Part shown: piece after piece, positions 35,196 through 44,247 of the stretch
Position numbering within the stretch: position 1 is the stretch's first letter
How the letters are laid out: every line of letters starts with the position of its first letter
From: Herbidospora daliensis
GTDB lineage: Bacteria > Actinomycetota > Actinomycetes > Streptosporangiales > Streptosporangiaceae
DNA: 64,000 nt
Direction: 5' to 3'
Assembly: GCF_001570585.1 (NCBI RefSeq)
Contig: NZ_BBXF01000004.1
Coordinates: forward strand, 372,001-436,000
Made by a program: the position numbers and the translations under genes
Notes under the pieces: model-generated
What the model was told of the DNA's origin: nothing
The model's database searches: none
The model's input: only the letters and a program-made list of their open reading frames with translations

Positions 35196-36046
35196 CGCCC
35201 GTTCCTCGGACGCGGCTGGCAGGTGGGGCACGAATAGCTGCTGCGGTTCATGAATGGGTCTCTCCGGATCGGCGTGCCACATCTCGGGCAGGGTTCGTCG
35301 CGGCGGCCGTACACGTTGAGTGACCGGTCGAAGTAGCCCGATTCGCCGTTCACGTTCACATACAGGCTGTCGAACGATGTACCCCCCTGGCCGAGCGCTT
35401 CGGTCATGACCGCACGGGCGGCGGCAAGGAGTTCGGAGATCTTCGGCCTGGTCAGGGTCTCGGTGGCCCGCGCCCAGTGCAGTTTCGCCCGCCAGAGGGC
35501 CTCGTCGGCGTAGATGTTTCCCACGCCGCTGATCAGGCTCTGGTCAAGAAGCGCCCGCTTTATTCCGGTTTTTCGCTTTTTCAGAGCTGCCGTAAAGACG
35601 TCCTCGTCGAAGGCGTCCTCCAGCGGGTCGGGGGCGATGTGCGCGATCGGCATCGGGACCGTCCGCCCGGACGCCGCCGTCAGCTGGGTGATCATGAGGT
35701 GGCCGAACGTGCGCTGGTCGACGAAGCGCATCTCGGGGCCGTCGTCGGTGAAGGTCACCCTGACCCGCAGGTGCTTCTCGTCGGGCGAGCCCTTGGGGAG
35801 CATCAAGACCTGGCCGCTCATGCCCAGGTGGGCCATCAGCGCGGCGCCGTCGTCGAGCGGCAGCCACAGGTACTTGCCGCGCCGGTCGGCCGACTCGACG
35901 CGGCGGCCCTTGAGCTGGTCGGACAGCACGCCCTCGTGCCGGCGGACGGCCCGCGTGTGGAGCACCTCGGCCGACTCGATCGTGCGGCCCGACACCCAGA
36001 CGTCGAGGCCGCGCCGGACGACCTCGACCTCCGGAAGTTCGGGCAT
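35189..36046 (-). CDS. mutM: Formamidopyrimidine-DNA glycosylase
   Basis: 285 residues. It begins [14 protein letters not shown], so after Met removal Pro2 is the catalytic amine and Glu3 the helper. The helix-two-turn-helix ([15 protein letters not shown]) and the zinc finger CPRCGT...CPTC at the end are complete. It removes 8-oxoguanine and other oxidised purines. It overlaps rnc by one base (TGATG) and acyP by seven, as in the conserved rnc-mutM cluster. Confidence 0.96.
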   Translation of the reverse strand: MPELPEVEVVRRGLDVWVSGRTIESAEVLHTRAVRRHEGVLSDQLKGRRVESADRRGKYLWLPLDDGAALMAHLGMSGQVLMLPKGSPDEKHLRVRVTFTDDGPEMRFVDQRTFGHLMITQLTAASGRTVPMPIAHIAPDPLEDAFDEDVFTAALKKRKTGIKRALLDQSLISGVGNIYADEALWRAKLHWARATETLTRPKISELLAAARAVMTEALGQGGTSFDSLYVNVNGESGYFDRSLNVYGRRDEPCPRCGTPIRRDPFMNRSSYSCPTCQPRPRNGRW

Positions 36047-36795
36047 CAGACGGCCTGGCCCGCCGAGGCGGCGGCGGCCTCACGGGCGTCGCGCATCGCG
36101 CGGATGGCCGTCCAGGCGGCCTCGGCGGCCTGCTGCTCGGCCTCCTTCTTCGACCGGCCGGCGCCCTTGCCGTAGTCCTGTCCGCCAACCCGGACCGTCG
36201 CCACGAACGACTTGGCGTGGTCGGGACCCGACTCCTCGACGTGGTATTCGGGCACGCCGAGCACCTCGGAGGCGGTCAGCTCCTGCAGCGAGGTCTTCCA
36301 GTCGAGCCCGGCGCCCAGCGACGCCGACCGCTTGATCAGCGGGTCGAACAGCGTGTGCACGACCCGGAACGCCTCGTCGAGGCCCTTGTCGACGTACACG
36401 GTGCCGATCAGGGCCTCCAGCGTGTCGGCCAGGATCGACGACTTGTCACGGCCGCCGGTGCCCTCCTCGCCCCGGCCCAGCCGCAGGTAGCGGCCCATGC
36501 CGAGCGAACGGGCGACGTCGGCCAGGGCGCGCATGTTGACCACGGCGGCCCGCAGCTTGGCCAGCTGGCCCTCGGGCAGGTCGGGGTGGTCGCGGTAGAG
36601 CGTGTCGGTGACCACGAGCCCCAGCACCGAGTCGCCCAGGAACTCCAAGCGCTCGTTGGTGGGCAGCCCGCCGTTCTCGTAGGCGTAGGAGCGGTGGGTC
36701 AGGGCGCGTTCCAGGATCGCGATGTCGAGCCGGACCTGGAGGACGACCTCCAGTTCGTCGCGGACGACCTCGACGGCGACGGGCTTACCGATCAT
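36046..36795 (-). CDS. rnc: Ribonuclease III
   Basis: 249 residues from ATG 36795, which has AGGAGG eight bases before it. The signature [16 protein letters not shown] contains the Mg ligands Glu and Asp; [13 protein letters not shown] carries the second acidic pair. A double-stranded RNA-binding domain follows ([33 protein letters not shown]). It processes rRNA and structured mRNAs. A perfect 17-bp hairpin lies 71 bases upstream in its leader (36867-36901). Confidence 0.96.
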   Translation of the reverse strand: MIGKPVAVEVVRDELEVVLQVRLDIAILERALTHRSYAYENGGLPTNERLEFLGDSVLGLVVTDTLYRDHPDLPEGQLAKLRAAVVNMRALADVARSLGMGRYLRLGRGEEGTGGRDKSSILADTLEALIGTVYVDKGLDEAFRVVHTLFDPLIKRSASLGAGLDWKTSLQELTASEVLGVPEYHVEESGPDHAKSFVATVRVGGQDYGKGAGRSKKEAEQQAAEAAWTAIRAMRDAREAAAASAGQAV

Positions 36796-36866
36796 GAAGT
36801 TCCTCCTGTGCATGGCGAATCGCCCGCACGGTGGCAGGAGTGAACTTCTGGCGAAGCCCCGAAGGC

Positions 36867-36901
36867 GTGGTGGACGCCGGGTTGAACCCGGCGTCCACCA
36901 C
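36867..36901 (-). promoter_or_regulatory. Perfect 17-bp hairpin in the rnc leader
   Basis: GTGGTGGACGCCGGGTT, one base, AACCCGGCGTCCACCAC. It lies between rpmF and rnc after a separate U-tailed terminator, and no T-run follows it. It could be a second terminator or a double-stranded target through which RNase III limits its own mRNA, as in E. coli rnc. Confidence 0.55.
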
Positions 36902-36970
36902 GACCGCGGGCACGACCGCCACCGCGCTGTGGAGACGCGCCCGAATTGACGCGTCTGTGGAGCAAAATAA

Positions 36971-37005
36971 CGCCGACCGGGGTCGTTTGACGATCCCGGC
37001 CGGCG
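36971..37005 (-). terminator. Intrinsic terminator after rpmF
   Basis: A 16-bp stem with two imperfect pairs, CGCCGGCCGGGATCGT / ACGACCCCGGTCGGCG on the minus strand, followed by TTATTTTG. It starts 17 bases after the rpmF stop. Confidence 0.75.
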
Positions 37006-37022
37006 AACGAGTCACGCCGGAT

Positions 37023-37202
37023 TTAGGCGTTGGGCTCGATGACCTGGCGGCGGTTATAGGTCCCGCACTCGCCACAGGCCATGTGGGGGCGCTTGGGGGA
37101 ACGGCACTGCGGGCAGCTCACGAGAGCGACCGCGCTGGTCTTCCACTGAGACCTGCGGGCGCGCGTGTTGGCCCGCGACATCTTCCTCTTGGGAACGGCC
37201 AC
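37023..37202 (-). CDS. rpmF: 50S ribosomal protein L32
   Basis: 59 residues from GTG 37202: [20 protein letters not shown] and the zinc ribbon CPQC...CGEC, ending [10 protein letters not shown]. The start is separated by a single base from the YceD stop at 37204, so translation is coupled. This is the Cys-containing (zinc) form. A terminator follows. Confidence 0.96.
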   Translation of the reverse strand: MAVPKRKMSRANTRARRSQWKTSAVALVSCPQCRSPKRPHMACGECGTYNRRQVIEPNA

Positions 37203-37203
37203 G

Positions 37204-37761
37204 TCAGGCCTCCTGATCGTCTTCGTCGTTGTTGGAAACCAGGCCCCGCAGTGAAGCCCAGCGGGGATCGAGCGTCTCGTGGCGGTGGTCGGGACCGGCC
37301 TCGGCCAGTTTGACCCCGCACTCCGTGCAGAGACCGGCGCAGTCGTCGCTGCACACCGGGCTCAGCGGCAGCGCGAGCACCACCGCGTCACGGAACGTCG
37401 GCTCAAGATCCAGCAGCTCGCCGTCGAGGATCTGGTCGTCCTCTCCGGCGTCTTCCGCCGTGTAGAAGAAGAGCTCCTGGAAGTCGACCTCGATGTCCGA
37501 GGTCAGGGGTTCCAGGCAGCGCGAGCACTCTCCCGTGAGAGGGGCCAGCGCCGTGCCCGTGACGAGCACGCCTTCCATCACTGCTTCGAGCCGGAGATCC
37601 AGCTCGACGTCGGCGTCTTTGGGGACGCCGATCAAGCCGACCGCGACGTCCGCCGGAGCCGGGAGAACGGGTTTCATCGTGCGCATCGACCCCGGGCGGC
37701 GCCCGAGGTCATGGGTCGAGACAACCCATGGAGCGCGAGGGTCGAGGGTGTGCACTTTCAT
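37204..37761 (-). CDS. yceD: YceD/DUF177 family protein
   Basis: 185 residues. Typical features are LGRRPGSMR near the start, [10 protein letters not shown], an acidic [12 protein letters not shown] region and [13 protein letters not shown] before the C-terminus, where the Cys cluster may bind zinc. YceD proteins are genetically tied to 23S rRNA accumulation and are almost always encoded with rpmF, as here. The start is ATG 37761. Upstream lies coaD, 75 bases away. Confidence 0.9.
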   Translation of the reverse strand: MKVHTLDPRAPWVVSTHDLGRRPGSMRTMKPVLPAPADVAVGLIGVPKDADVELDLRLEAVMEGVLVTGTALAPLTGECSRCLEPLTSDIEVDFQELFFYTAEDAGEDDQILDGELLDLEPTFRDAVVLALPLSPVCSDDCAGLCTECGVKLAEAGPDHRHETLDPRWASLRGLVSNNDEDDQEA

Positions 37762-37836
37762 CCTGGTCTCTTAGGCATGGCGAATCACCGCCGTCGTGCA
37801 AGGCCGAAACGCAAGAATACCAGCCCGCCGGGGAGC

Positions 37837-38313
37837 TCAGCCGCGCACGCGTTCCACCAGCAGCTCCAGCACGAGATCGGGCACCAGGCCCGACACGTCG
37901 CCGCCGTAGCGGGCGATCTCCTTCAGCCGGCTGGAGGACAGGAAGGAGTATTCGGGGTTGGTCGACATGAACAGCGTCTCGACCCCCGACATGCGGTAGT
38001 TGAGCTGGGCCATCTGGAGCTCGTAGTCGAAGTCGCTGACCGCGCGCAGGCCCTTGACGATCGTCGGGATGCCCTGCTGCCGGGCGAAGTCGACCAGCAG
38101 GCCGTGGAACTTCTCCACGCGGACGTTGCCGTATTCCTTGGTCACCGCCTGGAGCATGTCGATGCGCTCCTCGACGGTGAACAGGCTCGTCTTCTCGATG
38201 TTGATCAACACCGCGACGACGACCTCGTCGTACAGACGCGACGTTCGGCCAATGATGTCGAGATGGCCGTTCGTCACGGGATCGAACGATCCGGGGCAGA
38301 CGACTCTGCGCAC
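37837..38313 (-). CDS. coaD: Phosphopantetheine adenylyltransferase
   Basis: 158 residues from GTG 38313, with AGGGGG upstream. The nucleotidyltransferase motif CPGSFDPVTNGHLDII, then VKGLRAVSDFDYELQMAQLN and SFLSSSRLKEIARYGG are diagnostic. It makes dephospho-CoA from 4'-phosphopantetheine and ATP. It is 9 bases from rsmD in the same direction, the usual rsmD-coaD pair. Confidence 0.96.
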   Translation of the reverse strand: MRRVVCPGSFDPVTNGHLDIIGRTSRLYDEVVVAVLINIEKTSLFTVEERIDMLQAVTKEYGNVRVEKFHGLLVDFARQQGIPTIVKGLRAVSDFDYELQMAQLNYRMSGVETLFMSTNPEYSFLSSSRLKEIARYGGDVSGLVPDLVLELLVERVRG

Positions 38314-38322
38314 AACAACCCC

Positions 38323-38889
38323 CTACTCGGCCCGGTTGGCGTGACCGTACCAAACGGTCGCTTCACCGTAACGACGCGCCCTGGCCTCCTCATAGCCGGG
38401 GGGCCACTGCAGATCATTCCCTCTGGTCTCGCGTTCGACCGCCACCAGGGCCCCCTCGGCGAGCCAGCCGTTCTCCAGCAGCTGGACCAGCACCCTGCCG
38501 ACCACCTCGTCGGACACGGCGTAGGGCGGGTCGGCGAACACGAAGTCGTAGGGCTCGCCCTCGCAGGGGCGCGCGACCAGCCGCTCGACCTTCTCGGGCC
38601 GCACCACGGCCCCCGGGAGGCCCAGCGCGGCGACGTTGGCCCTGATCGTGCGCAGCGCCTTGGCGTCGGACTCGACCAGCAGCGCGTGGCCGGAGCCCCG
38701 GCTGAGCGACTCCAGCCCGATGGCCCCCGACCCGGCGTAGAGGTCGGCCACCCGTTCCGGCACGCCGGCGAGCGACCCGACGGTCGAGAAGATGCCCTCA
38801 CGGGCGCGGTCGCTGGTGGGCCGGGTTCCCCTGCCGGGCGGGACCTCGATCCGCCTGCCACCGGCGGTTCCGGCGATGAGACGCGTCAC
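38323..38889 (-). CDS. rsmD: 16S rRNA m2G966 methyltransferase
   Basis: 188 residues from GTG 38889. It has TRPTSDRAREGIFS, the SAM-binding VADLYAGSGAIGLES and the catalytic FADPPY, all typical of RsmD. The protein modifies guanine 966 of 16S rRNA. A 418-base, hairpin-rich leader separates it from recG upstream. Confidence 0.93.
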   Translation of the reverse strand: MTRLIAGTAGGRRIEVPPGRGTRPTSDRAREGIFSTVGSLAGVPERVADLYAGSGAIGLESLSRGSGHALLVESDAKALRTIRANVAALGLPGAVVRPEKVERLVARPCEGEPYDFVFADPPYAVSDEVVGRVLVQLLENGWLAEGALVAVERETRGNDLQWPPGYEEARARRYGEATVWYGHANRAE

Positions 38890-39024
38890 CAGCCCATTGT
38901 CGCGGAGAGCCGGAATGGAAAAGCTCGGTAATGCCTGGCGAAGGAACGGCCAGGGTCGTTCCGTTCGGGGCGGTGGCCCTGCACTATGAACGTGCGGCCT
39001 TCAAGGTGACCCAGGGGAAGGCCG

Positions 39025-39159
39025 GCCGGCGTGATCGTGAGCCCTTCCGCACGCCGGCGCCCTCGGCACCTGACCCGAGGGTGGGCCCAGCCGGGGACGG
39101 CATTCGGGGGGAGGCCGTCCCATGGCTGGGCCCTGGGTCATTTCTATGACCCAGGGCCC
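39025..39159. repeat. Cluster of four hairpins in the recG-rsmD gap
   Basis: The gap 38890-39307 holds no supported gene but several strong stems: GCCGGCGTG/CACGCCGGC (39025-39058), CCCTCGG/CCGAGGG (39060-39081), GGGCCCAGCC/GGCTGGGCCC with inner GGACGG/CCGTCC (39083-39133), and GGGCCCTGGGTCAT/ATGACCCAGGGCCC with loop TTCT (39128-39159). The last two share GGGCCC at 39128-39133 and cannot form together. The region is the recG 3' end and rsmD leader. Confidence 0.65.
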
Positions 39160-39307
39160 TCCGCCCGGCAGCCCTCCGCCCCGATCGCTCCCGTTTCGAA
39201 ACTCTTTCTTCCGTTACGGCTCCCGCCTGGCCGGCCCCGCCCGCCGCCTCCGCGCCCCGCCGCGACCGGCGCCGACCCCCGCTCCCGCCCCGCACCGCCA
39301 CGCCGGA

Positions 39308-41470
39308 TCAGGTCTTCTCCAGGTACTCCGCGCGTTCTCCCGCCGCCAGCGCGTCGAGTTCGGCCTTGAGCGCCGGGTGGTCGATCAGCTCGGGATCGCG
39401 GGCCAGCAGGTTCTGCGCCTCTTCCCTGGCCTCGGCGATCACGTCTTCGTCACGCAGCAGCTGGAGCATGCGCAGCGACGACTTGCGCCCCGACTGGGCC
39501 GCGCCGAGCACGTCGCCCTCGCGGCGTTGTTCCAGGTCGACGCGCGAGAGCTCGAAACCGTCGAGGGTGTTGGCCACCGCGTCGAGGCGGTCGCGGGCGG
39601 GGGTGCCGGGCATGGTCTCGCTGACCAGCAGGCACAGGCCCGGCAGGCCGCCTCGGCCGACCCGGCCGCGCAGCTGGTGGAGCTGGGACACGCCGAAACG
39701 GTCGGCGTCCATGATGATCATGACCGAGGAGTTCGGCACGTCGACGCCGACCTCGATGACCGTGGTCGCGACCAGCACGTCGATCTCGCCCCGGGTGAAG
39801 GAGCGCATGATCGCGTCTTTCTCCTCGGGCGGCAGCTTGCCGTGGAGCACCTCGACGCGCAGGCCCGCCAGCGGGCCCGAGGCCAGCATCTCGGCGACGT
39901 CGAGGACCGCCAGCGGCGGGCGGCGCTCGTCTGCGTCCTTGGTCAGGTCGCCCTCGTCGCCCTCCAGGTCGCCGATGCGCGGGCAGACGATGTAGGCCTG
40001 GCGGCCGAGCCCGACCTCCTCACGCACCCGCTCCCAGGTGCGTTCGAGGTAGTGGGGCTTCTCGGCGGCGGGCACCACGTGGGTGGTGATCGGCGCGCGG
40101 CCCGACGGGAGCTGCGAGAGCGTGGAGACCTCCAGGTCGCCGAACACGGTCATCGCGACCGTGCGCGGGATCGGGGTGGCCGTCATGACCAGCACGTGGG
40201 GCCGCCCGGACGCCGACTTCTCGCGCAGCGCGTCGCGCTGTTCGACGCCGAACCGGTGCTGCTCGTCGACCACGACCAGCCCCAGGTCGGCGAACTGGAC
40301 CTTGTCCTGCAGCAGGGCGTGCGTGCCGACGACGATGCCGGCCGCGCCGGAGGCGGCGTCGAGAAGGTTCTGCCGCCGGGCGGCGGCGCCCATCGAGCCG
40401 GTCAGCAGGGCCACCGACGTGCCGCCGAACATGCCGCCGCCCGCGAGGTCGCCGAGCATGGCGGTGATCGAGCGGTGGTGCTGCTGGGCCAGGACCTCGG
40501 TCGGGGCCAGCAGGGCGGCCTGCCCGCCCGAGTCGGCGACCTGCAACATCGCGCGCAGGGCCACCACGGTCTTGCCCGCGCCCACCTCGCCCTGGAGCAG
40601 GCGGTGCATCGGGTGGTCGCGCCCGAGGTCGGCGGCGATCTCGTCGCCGACCGTGCGCTGGCCCTCGGTGAGCTGGAACGGCAACCGCCCGTCGAACCCG
40701 GCCAGCAGGCCGTCGGCGCTGCCGGGACGGGGCTGGGCGGGCAGGGCGTCGGCGGCCATGCGGCGGCGTACGAGAACGGCCTGGAGGTTGAACGCCTCGT
40801 CGAACTTGAGCCGCTTCTTCGCGCGGGCGATGTCGCCCTGGTCGCGCGGGCGGTGGATGAGGGTCAGCGCCTCGGCCAGGCCGATCAGGCCGTGGCGCTC
40901 GCGCATCGGGGCCGGGAGCGGGTCGTCGAGGGAGAGGGTGTCGAGGATCAGCCGCACCGCGCGGCCGATCTTCCAGCTCGCCAGGCTCTGCGCCGACGGG
41001 TAGATCGGCACCGGCGCGGTGGCGAACTCCTCGCTGGTCTCCTCGTCGTCGGTGACGTAGTCGGGGTGGGTGAGCGAGCGGCGTTTGGCGCCCTTCGGCG
41101 AGACGAACACGTTGACCTTGCCGGAGAAGGTCGCCTCGGTGCCCGGCAGCAGCCGCTGCTCGGCCACGAACGCGCCCTTGCCGAAGAAGGCCAGGTGGAT
41201 GCGGTCTTTGCCGTCGGTGACCTCGACGTCGAGCCAGGTGCCCTGGCGGTTCTTCATCGGCCGCCGCTGCACCGCCGACACCCGCCCCCGCACGGTGGCG
41301 ATCTCGTCGTGCTCCAGCGAGGCGATCGAGGTCAGCTCACCGCGCTCGGCGTAGCGGCGCGGGTAGTGGCGCAGCAGCTCACCGACGGTGGCGACGCCGA
41401 GGGCGCTTTCGAGCGGCGCGGCGGTCTTCGCGCCGACCACCCGCTTCAACGGCTCGTCGAACCTGGTCAC
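39308..41470 (-). CDS. recG: ATP-dependent DNA helicase RecG
   Basis: 720 residues from GTG 41470. An N-terminal OB-like wedge domain (IATVRGRVSAVQRRPMKNRQG) precedes the helicase core: motif I GEVGAGKTVVA, motif II DEQH, motif III MTATPIPRT, motif VI QLRGRVGRG, then the RecG-specific LLVSE and LELSRVDLEQRREGDVLG-like end. It remodels stalled replication forks and Holliday junctions. It starts 33 bases after the FakA-like gene. Confidence 0.96.
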   Translation of the reverse strand: MTRFDEPLKRVVGAKTAAPLESALGVATVGELLRHYPRRYAERGELTSIASLEHDEIATVRGRVSAVQRRPMKNRQGTWLDVEVTDGKDRIHLAFFGKGAFVAEQRLLPGTEATFSGKVNVFVSPKGAKRRSLTHPDYVTDDEETSEEFATAPVPIYPSAQSLASWKIGRAVRLILDTLSLDDPLPAPMRERHGLIGLAEALTLIHRPRDQGDIARAKKRLKFDEAFNLQAVLVRRRMAADALPAQPRPGSADGLLAGFDGRLPFQLTEGQRTVGDEIAADLGRDHPMHRLLQGEVGAGKTVVALRAMLQVADSGGQAALLAPTEVLAQQHHRSITAMLGDLAGGGMFGGTSVALLTGSMGAAARRQNLLDAASGAAGIVVGTHALLQDKVQFADLGLVVVDEQHRFGVEQRDALREKSASGRPHVLVMTATPIPRTVAMTVFGDLEVSTLSQLPSGRAPITTHVVPAAEKPHYLERTWERVREEVGLGRQAYIVCPRIGDLEGDEGDLTKDADERRPPLAVLDVAEMLASGPLAGLRVEVLHGKLPPEEKDAIMRSFTRGEIDVLVATTVIEVGVDVPNSSVMIIMDADRFGVSQLHQLRGRVGRGGLPGLCLLVSETMPGTPARDRLDAVANTLDGFELSRVDLEQRREGDVLGAAQSGRKSSLRMLQLLRDEDVIAEAREEAQNLLARDPELIDHPALKAELDALAAGERAEYLEKT

Positions 41471-41503
41471 GACACCCAGTTCTACCGCGACCGGCCGACA
41501 GAA

Positions 41504-43054
41504 TCACTCCACGCCGATCAGCAGCGGGTAACCGCCCTGCCCGCCGGCGTAGGCGGCCACCTCGACGTCAGGCCGCTCGACCGCCAGCAGATCCTGTACG
41601 GCCTTCGCCAGCCCCTCCCCCGTCTCGCCCCCGGTCACCAGCGTCACCAGCTCGCTCGACGACGACACCAGACGCCGCACGACGTCCTCGGTCACCTCGC
41701 GCAGCTCGGTCCCGATCAGCGCGACGTCGCCGTCGACCACGCCCAGCACGTCGCCCGGCCGACAGACCCCCGCCGAGGTCATCGCCTCCCGGTTGGCCAC
41801 CCAGACGTGCCCGTGCCGGGTGTGGGCGGCGGCCTCGGCCATGGCCAGCACGTCGTCGTCGAACCGCCGGGCGGGGTCGTGCACCGCGAGCGCGGCCAGG
41901 CCCTGCACCGAGGCGAGGGTCGGCAGCACGGCGACGACCGTGCCCTCCTCGCGGGCGATCTCCGCCGCCGCGGCGGCGACCGAGCGCACCGCGGCGTCGT
42001 TGGGCAGCACGGCGACCTCCGACCCGGCCTCCCTGATCGCCGCGAGCACCGCCGCCAGCGGCGGCGACGAGCCCGGTTCGCGGGTGACCACCACGGCGCC
42101 GGAGTCGCGGAACAGGGCCGCGAGCGCGTCTCCGGCGGCGACCGCGACGACCCCGCGCCCGCCGGTGACGTGGGCCCGGCCGCCCAGGTAGGTGATCCTG
42201 ATCCGGTGCGGCCGCCCGGCCGCGAGCCCGGCCTCGATCGCGGCCCCGGCGTCGGCCACGTGGACGTGCACGTTCCAGAGCCCGTCGCCGCCGACGATCA
42301 CCAGCGAGTCGCCGAGGGCGTCGAGCTCCTCGCGCAGGCGGTCGACCGAGGGGGCGTCCAGGAGGTACATGACCTCGTAGCCGTGGACGTCGTCGTCCTC
42401 CGTGCGGATCACCGGCCGCGCCGGGGCGGGCACCTCGTGGCGGCCGTGCACGCCCGTGACGACGTCCACGAGCGTTTCGAGGATGATCACCAGCCCGGCC
42501 GCGCCCGCGTCGACGACCCCGTTCCTGGCCAGCACGTCGAGCTGGCCGGTCGTGCGGGCCAGCGCCCCGCGGGCCTCCTCGGCGGCCTTCGCCGCGATCA
42601 TCGCGAGGTCGCCGGGCAGGTCGCGCACCGCGGAGGCGGCCGTGGTCAGCACGCTCAGCACGGTCCCCTCGACCGGGCGCGACACCGCCGCCCTGGCGAG
42701 TTCGGCCGCCCTGGCCAGGCCGGTCCGCAGGTCGTCGGCGCGGCCCTCGGCCGTGCGGAGCACCTCGGCCAGCCCGCGCAGCGCCTGGCTGACGATCACC
42801 CCCGAGTTGCCCCGGGCGCCGAGGAGCGCGCCGTGGGCGAGGGTGCGCCAGGTCGCGTCGTGGTCGGCCGTGTCAGGCAGCGCGTCGAGGGCGTCGGCCG
42901 CCGCGAGCAGCGTCAGATGGAGGTTGGTGCCGGTGTCGCCGTCGGGGATCGGGTAGACGTTCAGCGCGTCGATCTGGGCGCGGGCCACGCCGAGCGCCTG
43001 CGCCGACCGCCGGGCCCACTCGCGTACCGCGGGGGGATCGAGGACGTCCAGCAT
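41504..43054 (-). CDS. DAK2/DhaL-domain kinase, FakA/YloV-like
   Basis: 516 residues. The DhaL-type ATP-binding start is clear: LNVYPIPDGDTGTNLHLT (metal-binding Asp triad) and HGALLGARGNSGVIVSQALRG. The middle and C-terminal parts (VMYLLDAPS..., the DegV-associated domain) complete the FakA architecture. In Firmicutes FakA phosphorylates fatty acids bound by FakB. No fakB gene is nearby. In actinobacteria the gene lies between rpmB and recG, as here, so position supports orthology; the fatty-acid role is inference. Confidence 0.85.
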   Translation of the reverse strand: MLDVLDPPAVREWARRSAQALGVARAQIDALNVYPIPDGDTGTNLHLTLLAAADALDALPDTADHDATWRTLAHGALLGARGNSGVIVSQALRGLAEVLRTAEGRADDLRTGLARAAELARAAVSRPVEGTVLSVLTTAASAVRDLPGDLAMIAAKAAEEARGALARTTGQLDVLARNGVVDAGAAGLVIILETLVDVVTGVHGRHEVPAPARPVIRTEDDDVHGYEVMYLLDAPSVDRLREELDALGDSLVIVGGDGLWNVHVHVADAGAAIEAGLAAGRPHRIRITYLGGRAHVTGGRGVVAVAAGDALAALFRDSGAVVVTREPGSSPPLAAVLAAIREAGSEVAVLPNDAAVRSVAAAAAEIAREEGTVVAVLPTLASVQGLAALAVHDPARRFDDDVLAMAEAAAHTRHGHVWVANREAMTSAGVCRPGDVLGVVDGDVALIGTELREVTEDVVRRLVSSSSELVTLVTGGETGEGLAKAVQDLLAVERPDVEVAAYAGGQGGYPLLIGVE

Positions 43055-43105
43055 GGGTGATCCCTTCGTTTAACATGCATTGGCCGACATCGGCTATCCT
43101 CATAT

Positions 43106-43130
43106 GGCCAGCCGTTCGGCCTGGCCTTTC
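43106..43130 (+). promoter_or_regulatory. Hairpin with U-tail in the rpmB leader
   Basis: GGCCAG-CCGTTCGGC-CTGGCC followed by TTTCTG. A possible -10 box TATCCT lies at 43095-43100, so the hairpin would begin the mRNA. It may be an attenuator for rpmB or a 5' stabilising stem. Confidence 0.5.
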
Positions 43131-43179
43131 TGCCCGTTTCGAGCGACCGGGCCTCTGATTCTCCGAAGGAGCGATGACC

Positions 43180-43365
43180 GTGGCTTCCGTCTGCGACGTC
43201 TGCGCTAAGAAGCCGATTTTCGGCAACAACGTCTCCCACTCGCACCGCCGAACCCGCCGCAACTGGAAGCCCAACATCCAGACCGTGCGCGCGACGGTCA
43301 ACGGGACGCCGAAGCGGCTTAACGTGTGCACCTCCTGCATCAAGGCCGGGAAGGTCACCCGCTAG
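43180..43365 (+). CDS. rpmB: 50S ribosomal protein L28, zinc-binding form
   Basis: 61 residues from GTG 43180, eight bases after GAAGGAG; the ATG at 43174 is too close to that site. [31 protein letters not shown] and [11 protein letters not shown] give the complete protein with both CxxC pairs, the zinc form that is not normally under Zur control. It is divergent from the FakA-like gene and ends at a bidirectional terminator. Confidence 0.96.
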   Translation: MASVCDVCAKKPIFGNNVSHSHRRTRRNWKPNIQTVRATVNGTPKRLNVCTSCIKAGKVTR

Positions 43366-43380
43366 AGCTTGTTCCGAAAA

Positions 43381-43402
43381 GGCCCGCCTCACGAGGCGGG
43401 CC
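43381..43402. terminator. Bidirectional terminator between rpmB and thiD
   Basis: GGCCCGCCTC-AC-GAGGCGGGCC flanked by AAAA on the left and TTTT on the right, so it works for both convergent genes. Confidence 0.85.
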
Positions 43403-43415
43403 TTTTCGTGTCCGC

Positions 43416-44219
43416 TCACTGCACGACGTCGAGGGGCCGCCACTGCCAGGCGTGGTCGACCGGGCCGATGCCCGCCCCCAGGGCGAACCCGTGGGCGATG
43501 GCGCCGGTCACGTAGTCTTTCGCGATCCTGACCGCGTCGGGCACGTCTTCGCCGTGGGCCAGGTGCGAGGCGATGGCCGAGGCCAGCGTGCAGCCGGTGC
43601 CGTGGGTGTGGTCGTTGTCGTGGCGTTCGGCGCTGTAGCGGTATTCGGTCTGGCCGTCGGTCAGCAGGTCGACCGGCTCGCCCGGCAGGTGGCCGCCCTT
43701 GATCAGCGCCCACTTCGGCCCGAGCGCGAGCACCGCCTCGGCGGCCTCCATCATCTGCTCCTCGGCCTCGACCTTCACGCCGGTGAGCTGCTCGACCTCG
43801 TACAGGTTGGGGGTCACGACCGTGGCGAGCGGCAGCAGCCGGGCCCTCACCACGTCGACCGCCGCCGGTTCGAGCAGCGGATCGCCGTGCTTCGACACCC
43901 CGACCGGGTCGATCACGATCGGCGCGGCGACGCCCGCGAGCACCTCGGCGACGGTCTCGACCAGGACCGGCGAGGCCAGCATGCCGGTCTTGACCGCGTC
44001 GACGCCGATGTCGCCCAGCACCGAGTCGAGCTGGGCCCTGACCGCCTCGGGCGGCAACTCCCAGTAGCCCTGCACGCCAAGGGAGTTCTGCGCGGTCACC
44101 GCGGCTATCACGCTCATGCCGTGGACACCGTTGGCCAGCATCGTCTTCAGGTCGGCCTGGATCCCGGCGCCACCGCCGGAATCCGAGCCCGCGATCGTCA
44201 GCACGCGCGGTGGGGTCAT
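43416..44219 (-). CDS. thiD: Hydroxymethylpyrimidine/phosphomethylpyrimidine kinase
   Basis: 267 residues from ATG 44219 ([19 protein letters not shown]). Substrate and nucleotide motifs are intact: [44 protein letters not shown] and the ribokinase-type [14 protein letters not shown]. It phosphorylates HMP twice for thiamin synthesis. A TTG four codons upstream is a weaker start. No TPP riboswitch is apparent. thiL lies 1.6 kb upstream on the same strand. Confidence 0.94.
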   Translation of the reverse strand: MTPPRVLTIAGSDSGGGAGIQADLKTMLANGVHGMSVIAAVTAQNSLGVQGYWELPPEAVRAQLDSVLGDIGVDAVKTGMLASPVLVETVAEVLAGVAAPIVIDPVGVSKHGDPLLEPAAVDVVRARLLPLATVVTPNLYEVEQLTGVKVEAEEQMMEAAEAVLALGPKWALIKGGHLPGEPVDLLTDGQTEYRYSAERHDNDHTHGTGCTLASAIASHLAHGEDVPDAVRIAKDYVTGAIAHGFALGAGIGPVDHAWQWRPLDVVQ

Positions 44220-44247
44220 GCTGACATCCAATCAGTAGCCTCGCCGG

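Noticed and set aside
39122-43060. A 1300-codon plus-strand frame opposite recG and the FakA-like gene
   Set aside because: Antisense shadow of two certain genes; the residue composition is typical of the opposite strand of GC-rich coding DNA.
43366-44240. TPP riboswitch near thiD or thiL
   Set aside because: No CTGAGA...ACCTGA-type core was found in the short gaps upstream of either gene.
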